A DNA stretch of 11,349 nt from positions 1 through 11,349 of the forward strand of contig USCP01000039.1 in NCBI GenBank assembly GCA_900553245.1, in the 5' to 3' direction. Position numbers and translations under genes: made by a program. The notes beneath the pieces are model-generated. The model worked only from the letters and a program-made list of their open reading frames with translations, did not search any database and had not been told where the DNA came from. Shown in pieces: positions 6,603 through 11,349 of this stretch (position 1 is its first letter; every line of letters begins with the position of its first letter). This DNA comes from an uncultured Peptococcaceae bacterium. GTDB lineage: Bacteria; Bacillota; Peptococcia; Peptococcales; Peptococcaceae.

Positions 6603-6608
6603 ATTATA
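6603..6608 (-). promoter_or_regulatory. Proximal -10 box upstream of walJ
   Basis: A perfect TATAAT on the minus strand, placed so that a transcript would start about 23 bases before the walJ GTG and just ahead of its AGGAGG. I find no good -35 hexamer 16-18 bases upstream. That space is occupied by an 18-bp palindrome, which suggests a regulated, possibly activator-dependent promoter. It could also be a chance hexamer. Confidence 0.45.
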
Positions 6609-6611
6609 ACC

Positions 6612-6629
6612 CCTTTGCCATGGCAAAGG
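6612..6629. promoter_or_regulatory. 18-bp perfect palindrome, candidate operator upstream of walJ
   Basis: CCTTTGCCATGGCAAAGG reads the same on both strands with no spacer. It lies in the walJ/SNF2 divergent region, 3 bases upstream of the TATAAT at 6608-6603, where a bound protein would block or replace -35 contacts. It also lies in the leader of a transcript from the distal promoter. It has no U-tract of terminator type. The binding protein is unknown. Confidence 0.5.
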
Positions 6630-6692
6630 ATGTGCTGACGGTTACGTTTTATTGTGAAAGTGTTAAGAATTGCCAACATATCGGTTCATAAT

Positions 6693-6721
6693 ATTATACA
6701 CAGTCCAAAAATGCCCTTCAA
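6693..6721 (-). promoter_or_regulatory. Distal promoter for walJ-htrA
   Basis: On the minus strand TTGAAG (6721-6716) and a perfect TATAAT (6698-6693) are spaced by 17 bases. A transcript would begin near 6686 and carry a leader of about 110 bases, including the 18-bp palindrome, before the walJ start. Confidence 0.6.
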
Positions 6722-6801
6722 GTTCTGTCCGTTTACACAGGACAACCTCTTCATTTGTTGGAAATATTGTCGGATTATGTCGCACCATGCGGGCGCATTT
6801 G

Positions 6802-6810
6802 TGATATAAT
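6802..6810 (+). promoter_or_regulatory. Extended -10 promoter of the SNF2 gene
   Basis: TGATATAAT contains a perfect TATAAT (6805-6810) preceded by TGn, an extended -10 element that does not need a strong -35 box; none is visible at the usual distance. Transcription would begin near 6817, giving a leader of about 30 bases with AAGGAGGG at 6828-6835 ahead of the ATG at 6846. Confidence 0.7.
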
Positions 6811-6845
6811 ACTAAAATGCACAAAAAAAGGAGGGCTCCGCGTTT

Positions 6846-9800
6846 ATGTCGATACGCGATCTTATTTATGATTATACCGAAGACAAGTCTGTCATCAGCC
6901 AAGGCCTAGCGTATTATCAACTAGGCAAGGTTCAGCATATCAAGATAAATTCAGTTGACCACGTGGCAGGCAGCACCTTGCCGGATTCTTCGACGATCAT
7001 GGCCGACGCTGAGGTGGATGGGGAAACACCGTTTTTGGTCATGCGCGGCGAACATCTCTTAAACTTTCACTGTACCTGCAGCGACAACACCACCACCCTT
7101 TGCAAGCATTTGGCGGCACTCGTGCGCGCACTGTCCGATATTTTAGTGCCAACCGCCACCAAAAGCGATGAAGGCGCAGTGGCTGAACTTTTGGCCCTCT
7201 ACGAGCCAAAGGTGGATTTCTCACCGGACGGCACCGGCATTACCAAAAAGCCAAAGGCCTCCCTCATTCCAACCTTAGACTTTGACCCATACAACAATTA
7301 CTTCAGCTTGGAATTTCATGTAGCCTCTCCAAAGAAAGCCTACATCTTAAAGAGCATTTCCACCTTTTACACCCACCTGCTCCACAATGACACCGTCACC
7401 TACGGTAAACAACTCATTTTAGAGCACAAACGTGAAAACTTTGACCAACCGAGTCAATTTTACTTAAATCTTATTGATAATGCCTTTGACTGGCTCACCT
7501 ACGGCAACAATTCAAATCTGGATGGGCTGCCAAAGGTGGGGCGCTATCTGCACCTCTCTCACAACCAGTTTGACCAGCTTTTTGACTATGTGGCAGACCA
7601 TGGCGGTGAGATTAACAGTCACCGTAAGGATGGCACCACCGGTCGTATGCGCATGCAAAATCGCACGCCGGAAACCATCGTTCAAGTAGTGGCACGCTCC
7701 GGTGATGAATATTTGCTCGGGGTGAGCATGGACGATTACAAGATTTTTTCCAACAATCGTTTGAGCTACCTTTATAACGACGACGCCATTTTGCGTCCTA
7801 GCGAGGGCTATCAACAACACGTCCTGCCACTGCTCCAAACGGTAAAGAAGGCCGACAACGCCCTTGTGTTAAACGATGACCAACTAACCCGCTTTATGGC
7901 ACGGGTGGTGCCGCAGGTGGCTCCGTATGTAGACTTGCAAATTGACCCGAGCCTGCGCCAAGAACACATCGCCGACCAATTGGTGGTGCGTTTAACTTTA
8001 GACTATCCGCAGCGCAACACCATTCGTGGGCGCTTGCGTTTCCACTACGGGCAAGCGAGCTTCAATCCGCTTGTACCGGAAGACATCCCACCGCATCTCT
8101 TGCGTGACATCGACGCCGAAAATGCCTTTGCCGCCTTGCTCGACAAATATCGTTTCTCTGTCAACGAGGACGAATGGCTCTTAGTCGGCGAAGACACCAT
8201 CTACGATTTTCTCCATGAGGGCTTGCCGGAGCTTATGCCACTGGCAGAAATTGACATCGAAAACACCCTTTCCAAGGTGCAGCCAAAACGCGCTATGGCA
8301 CCACATATGACTGCCAACATCACCCACGGGATGCTTGAGCTGTCCTTTGATGAAAAGGTCTACGGTCGCGAGGTTTTTCTCGAAGTATTGAAAGCCTACC
8401 GTGCCGGCAAAAAATACATCCGTTTGACCGACGATACCTATATTGACATCATCAATCCACAGATTGCCGCGGTGAATGATCTCTTAAACGACTGTGGGAT
8501 TCCGCTGAAAGAGTTAGAGGACGACGAACCCGTAGAGCTTCCGCTCTATCGCGCCCTCACCTTGGATGCCTTTGATGAGGATGCCTGTGATGTGGTCTTT
8601 AACCGCCGCGAAGCCTTCCGTACCTTCGCCGCCGAGCTGACCCGAGGCGACACCCAAGAAACGCCGGTGCCGCAAGGGCTCAAAGCCACCCTTCGCAGCT
8701 ACCAGATGCAAGGCTATCAATGGCTCACCCGTTTGGCACGCTTGGGCTTTGGCGGTATCCTAGCAGACGATATGGGCTTGGGGAAAACCCTTCAAACAAT
8801 CGCCTACCTCCTGCACCAGCATGAGGAAAATCCGCGTGCACGTTCCATTATCGTCATGCCGACCTCTCTCATTTACAACTGGGAAGCCGAGCTCAATCGT
8901 TTCGCGCCATCCTTAAACTATCGCATCATTGTCGGTAGCAAAAAGGAACGTGAGGCGCTTCTTGCCGATATTCCGGAAGGCACGGTGATTCTCACCAGCT
9001 ACGCAACCTTGCGCCGCGATGCACCGATGTACGAAAACTATCAGTTTGACTCCATCGTCAGCGACGAAGGCCAATACATCAAGAACAGCTACACCCAAAA
9101 CACCAAGAGCCTCAAGAGCCTCAACGGCTTACACCATTTTGCCCTCACTGGGACACCAATCGAAAACTCCTTGGCAGACCTTTGGAGCATCATGGACTTC
9201 TGCTTGCCGGGCTATCTCCACAGCTGGCGTGAATTCCGCAACCTTTATGAGGTGCCAATCACCCGCTACGAGGACACCGTCCGTCTCACTCAACTCAAAC
9301 GACAAATTTCACCGTTTGTGCTTCGCCGTATCAAAAATGACGTGCTCACCGAATTGCCGGATAAAATTGATACCGTGCTCTATGCCGAGCTCAGCGAAGA
9401 AGAGCGCCGCATTTACCACACCCAGCTTGCCCTCAGTCACAAGACCTTTATCGAGGAAATTGCCAACCATCCGGCAGGTCAAGCCCGCGTACGTGTGCTT
9501 ACACTGCTCATGCGTTTGCGCCAAGTGTGTTGCTCACCGGCCCTTTTCTTGGACGGCTTCGATAAACCGTCGGCCAAGCTCAACCTCTGCATGAGTGTCA
9601 TTGAGGACCGCGCAGCCGCCGGGCATCAGATGCTCGTCTTTAGTCAGTTTACGAGCGTGCTCGATATGATTGTGCCGGAGCTTGAAAAACGCGGCATCGA
9701 CTATCTGACCTTGACCGGCAAAACCAAGAGCAGTGATCGCATGGCGCTCGTTAACCGCTTTAATGAAGAGCACATTCCGGTGTTCCTCATTTCCCTCAAA

Positions 9801-10157
9801 GCCGACGGTATCGGCTTAAATCTCACCAGTGCCGACACCGTGATTCACTACGACCCATGGTGGAACCAAAGCGTGGAAAACCAAGCCACCGACCGTACCC
9901 ACCGCATTGGGCAAAAGAATAGCGTCCATGTCATTCGCTTAATTACCAAAAATACCATCGAGGAAAAAATCCTCAAGCTCAAGGAAAAGAAGCAGGCCCT
10001 TTCCGATGCGATCATTACCTCTGAAGAAAGTGCCATCAGTCGCCTCACCATGGACGACCTCGAAGACCTTTTTGCCTTGGACTATACAGATATTCCAACC
10101 ATGGCACCGGCCCCACGCCCAACGCGTCCGGTCTATACCATGGACATTAACGAGTAA
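6846..10157 (+). CDS. SNF2-family helicase-like ATPase with N-terminal SWIM zinc finger
   Basis: A 1103-residue protein, probably a DNA translocase or remodeller acting on chromosomal DNA or nucleoprotein. Near the N terminus a SWIM finger is visible as C76-x-C78-x7-C86-x-H88. Residues of about 120-600 match the region called 'bacterial SNF2 helicase-associated'. The motor starts near 610: LRSYQMQGYQWL, Walker A DDMGLGKT (641-648, K647), MPTSLIYNW, the Walker B variant DEGQ (740-743), and LTGTPIENSLADLWSIMDF. The second RecA lobe has LVFSQFTSVLDM, LKADGIGLNLTSADTVIHYDPWWN, and motif VI ATDRTHRIGQ (1014-1023). All key ATPase motifs look intact. Such SWIM-SNF2 proteins are widespread chromosomal genes in Bacillota with poorly known targets; some SNF2 proteins act in phage defence, but no defence partner genes lie here. 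It has its own promoter and is divergent from walJ. Confidence 0.93.
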   Translation: MSIRDLIYDYTEDKSVISQGLAYYQLGKVQHIKINSVDHVAGSTLPDSSTIMADAEVDGETPFLVMRGEHLLNFHCTCSDNTTTLCKHLAALVRALSDILVPTATKSDEGAVAELLALYEPKVDFSPDGTGITKKPKASLIPTLDFDPYNNYFSLEFHVASPKKAYILKSISTFYTHLLHNDTVTYGKQLILEHKRENFDQPSQFYLNLIDNAFDWLTYGNNSNLDGLPKVGRYLHLSHNQFDQLFDYVADHGGEINSHRKDGTTGRMRMQNRTPETIVQVVARSGDEYLLGVSMDDYKIFSNNRLSYLYNDDAILRPSEGYQQHVLPLLQTVKKADNALVLNDDQLTRFMARVVPQVAPYVDLQIDPSLRQEHIADQLVVRLTLDYPQRNTIRGRLRFHYGQASFNPLVPEDIPPHLLRDIDAENAFAALLDKYRFSVNEDEWLLVGEDTIYDFLHEGLPELMPLAEIDIENTLSKVQPKRAMAPHMTANITHGMLELSFDEKVYGREVFLEVLKAYRAGKKYIRLTDDTYIDIINPQIAAVNDLLNDCGIPLKELEDDEPVELPLYRALTLDAFDEDACDVVFNRREAFRTFAAELTRGDTQETPVPQGLKATLRSYQMQGYQWLTRLARLGFGGILADDMGLGKTLQTIAYLLHQHEENPRARSIIVMPTSLIYNWEAELNRFAPSLNYRIIVGSKKEREALLADIPEGTVILTSYATLRRDAPMYENYQFDSIVSDEGQYIKNSYTQNTKSLKSLNGLHHFALTGTPIENSLADLWSIMDFCLPGYLHSWREFRNLYEVPITRYEDTVRLTQLKRQISPFVLRRIKNDVLTELPDKIDTVLYAELSEEERRIYHTQLALSHKTFIEEIANHPAGQARVRVLTLLMRLRQVCCSPALFLDGFDKPSAKLNLCMSVIEDRAAAGHQMLVFSQFTSVLDMIVPELEKRGIDYLTLTGKTKSSDRMALVNRFNEEHIPVFLISLKADGIGLNLTSADTVIHYDPWWNQSVENQATDRTHRIGQKNSVHVIRLITKNTIEEKILKLKEKKQALSDAIITSEESAISRLTMDDLEDLFALDYTDIPTMAPAPRPTRPVYTMDINE

Positions 10158-10206
10158 CGACACGGCTTTGCGCCGTTGCCATATAAAAACAAAAGGAGTG
10201 CTTCTT

Positions 10207-10356
10207 ATGTTAGAAAAATTTTCAAAAAAACATGCCGAAGAAAACGCACAACAAGATGAAAAGCAAAAGGATTTAGAAAGCACCGCCGCAGAAGCCGACA
10301 ACACCGTTGCCGACGAAGACGATGATGCCGATCTCTTCGCTTGCATCAAAGACTGA
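10207..10356 (+). CDS. Small acidic protein of unknown function (49 aa)
   Basis: The frame opens with ATG after AAAGGAGTG at a normal distance, 49 bases behind the SNF2 stop and before a strong terminator, so it is probably cotranscribed with that gene. The peptide starts basic (MLEKFSKKHA), becomes helical and charged, and has an acidic run ADEDDDAD (35-42) before a C-terminal LFACIKD with the sole cysteine, C46. Sixteen of its 49 residues are Asp or Glu against six Lys. It has no signal peptide or membrane segment. I do not recognise the family. The clear ribosome binding site and its position make a real gene likely; function is unknown. Confidence 0.65.
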   Translation: MLEKFSKKHAEENAQQDEKQKDLESTAAEADNTVADEDDDADLFACIKD

Positions 10357-10374
10357 TTGTTGCCCTACGTATAC

Positions 10375-10413
10375 AAAAAGCCCCGCTTTAGTGTCGCTAA
10401 AGCGGGGCTTTTT
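10375..10413. terminator. Bidirectional rho-independent terminator between convergent genes
   Basis: AAAAAGCCCCGCTTTA (10375-10390) and TAAAGCGGGGCTTTTT (10398-10413) pair perfectly over 16 bp with a 7-base loop. The A/T ends supply a U-tract on either strand, so it can stop both the SNF2/small-protein transcript and the leftward methyltransferase transcript, whose stop codon is 11 bases away. Confidence 0.93.
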
Positions 10414-10423
10414 CTATGGGCGT

Positions 10424-11260
10424 TTAAGGCTTTAGTATAACAGCCGTGCCATGTAAATCGGGGAGTGGCAAGAGCATCAACGCACCGTGGCGTGCTTCAT
10501 ACGCGCGGATGGCCTCTCCCACGCCGGCAAAGCGCGGATTGACAGCATCGTGCACAAAGATCATGCCACCCGATGCCAAGCGTGGCATAAAATATTCCAA
10601 GCCAGCTAAGGTAGGCGCATAGAGATCCGCATCCAAGCTCACAAAGGCAAAGCGTGTTTCAAGGCCCTCTGCCGTTTGTGGGAAAAGGCCTTCGTGTACC
10701 ACAACCTGTTCGGGATAGGGCATCCGCGCACAAACCGCCTTGGCGGAAGTGTCGCTAAAATCAATTTTTCCCTGCGCATCAAGAGGGGCTTCTTGGCGTA
10801 GGTCCGCCGCTGCAAACCCCGAAAAGGTATCAAAAAGATGTAAGGTTCGTGTTGGAAAAGCGAGATTGAGCTGCCAGGCAAAATCCCCTTGATACACCCC
10901 CAACTCTGCGATATCTCCCGGAATCTCCGAAAGACGTGCCTTGGCACTGAAAAGCGTTGCCGCGCGAAGGTCGCAATAGGCCATTCCCTCCGATAGGCTC
11001 AGAATTTCACCGTCAAAGCCTGCCTTTCGGGCTTGCCGAGTCAGCGCTTGAGTGCGTTCCATTCCGGCAACGCCGATGAACACAACCGCCGGCGACAAGG
11101 CAAGGGCATCCTCCACTGCCACAATCGGTACCGGCCCTTGTAGGCTGTGACACTGTGTATTGTTGTCACCGTAGGCAAGAAGGACCACGGTATTTTTATT
11201 TAAAAGAGCCGCCAGTTTTTTTCCCATGGCGCCGGCACCTAAAATCACCGCTTTTTTCAT
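10424..11260 (-). CDS. Two-domain protein: Rossmann-like N-terminal domain plus TylF/MycF-type methyltransferase
   Basis: A 278-residue soluble protein. Residues 1 to about 95 form a nucleotide-binding-like fold beginning MKKAVILGAGAMGKKLAALL (GAGAMG 8-13), with strands at VVLLAYGDN and AVVFIGV. Residues of about 110-278 resemble the TylF/MycF/NovP O-methyltransferase group: a SAM motif I variant IAELGVYQGDFAW (117-129), HLFDTFSGF (141-149) with acidic D144, FVSLDADLY (206-214), and GGMIFVHDA (231-239), whose Asp residues correspond to the metal-binding acidic positions of that family. Similar short Rossmann-like modules precede FkbM-type methyltransferases in sugar or polysaccharide loci. 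The substrate, probably a sugar or small metabolite, cannot be told from the sequence. I chose ATG 11260 because GGGAGG lies 6 bases upstream; a frame-open ATG at 11287 lacks a site. No glycan genes flank it in the window. Confidence 0.78.
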   Translation of the reverse strand: MKKAVILGAGAMGKKLAALLNKNTVVLLAYGDNNTQCHSLQGPVPIVAVEDALALSPAVVFIGVAGMERTQALTRQARKAGFDGEILSLSEGMAYCDLRAATLFSAKARLSEIPGDIAELGVYQGDFAWQLNLAFPTRTLHLFDTFSGFAAADLRQEAPLDAQGKIDFSDTSAKAVCARMPYPEQVVVHEGLFPQTAEGLETRFAFVSLDADLYAPTLAGLEYFMPRLASGGMIFVHDAVNPRFAGVGEAIRAYEARHGALMLLPLPDLHGTAVILKP

Positions 11261-11335
11261 TTTGCGTCCTCCCTCGTATAGTATCATTTAGATTCCTTAT
11301 TTTTTGTTAATTCATATAGTTTTCTTTGTTCAATA

Positions 11336-11349
11336 GGCTTAACTAAGCC
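11336..11349. repeat. Short inverted repeat at the right edge
   Basis: GGCTTA and TAAGCC flank a 2-base centre. The repeat lies about 76 bases upstream of the methyltransferase start and is cut by the window edge. It could be an operator half-seen or the arm of a terminator from beyond the window. The surrounding 11261-11335 is A/T-rich; I see no promoter there that I would defend. Confidence 0.3.

Noticed and set aside
6725..6744. TGTCC-N9-GGACA inverted repeat upstream of the distal walJ promoter
   Set aside because: The arms are only 5 bp and easily arise by chance in a region of this length.
6663..6902. 79-codon minus-strand frame across the SNF2 start
   Set aside because: It overlaps the SNF2 promoter, ribosome binding site and first codons. 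No ribosome binding site or recognisable domain is present.
6846..10157. SNF2 gene as the core of a phage defence island
   Set aside because: No methylase, nuclease, reverse transcriptase, toxin or integrase gene is nearby, and the neighbours are housekeeping genes with their own promoters.
10006..10356. 116-codon frame whose end is the small acidic protein
   Set aside because: The upstream part overlaps the SNF2 coding region out of frame. The ATG at 10207 has the proper ribosome binding site.

Overview
The window looks like a chromosomal segment of a low-to-mid G+C anaerobic member of the Bacillota. The evidence is the set of gene families present: a siroheme-dependent heme operon, a WalJ/YycJ-HtrA pair, a SWIM-SNF2 helicase, and purine-rich GGAGG ribosome binding sites. 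The Negativicutes or a Peptococcaceae-like clostridium would both fit; this placement is inference from gene content only. I see no tRNA, rRNA, CRISPR array, insertion sequence or phage gene, so this reads as ordinary chromosome rather than a mobile island.

Left end (1-237): the first 35 codons of a TetR-family repressor read leftward off the window. It is preceded by a good sigma-A-type promoter and a perfect 10+10 bp inverted repeat over the expected transcription start, so it is probably autoregulated. A strong hairpin terminator at 198-235 separates it from the operon to its right.

Heme operon (238-4041, minus strand): in transcription order, a 193-residue uncharacterised protein that looks DUF3783-like, then ahbC, ahbD, ahbA and ahbB. 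The last four supply every step of the alternative route siroheme -> 12,18-didecarboxysiroheme (AhbAB) -> Fe-coproporphyrin III (AhbC) -> heme b (AhbD). Genes overlap or nearly touch, so translation is probably coupled.

Envelope-stress pair (4101-6573, minus strand): a WalJ/YycJ-type metallo-beta-lactamase-fold protein followed by an HtrA/DegP-type membrane serine protease, ending in a strong hairpin terminator. In this sequence htrA carries an apparent 2-bp duplication (GTGTG for GTG) that stops translation inside the PDZ domain; the rest of the domain continues in another frame. The pair seems to be driven by a distal promoter and a proximal -10 box overlapped upstream by an 18-bp perfect palindrome.

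Right part: a divergent promoter drives a 1103-residue SWIM/SNF2 helicase-like ATPase, followed by a 49-residue very acidic small protein (10207-10356). A 16-bp-stem bidirectional terminator (10375-10413) separates these from a convergent gene (10424-11260). That gene encodes a two-domain protein with an N-terminal Rossmann-like domain and a C-terminal TylF/MycF-type methyltransferase domain.

The most notable points are the htrA frame break, the uncharacterised gene leading the Ahb operon, the two palindromic operator candidates, and the tiny acidic protein behind the SNF2 gene. I did not find a clearly new multi-gene system.
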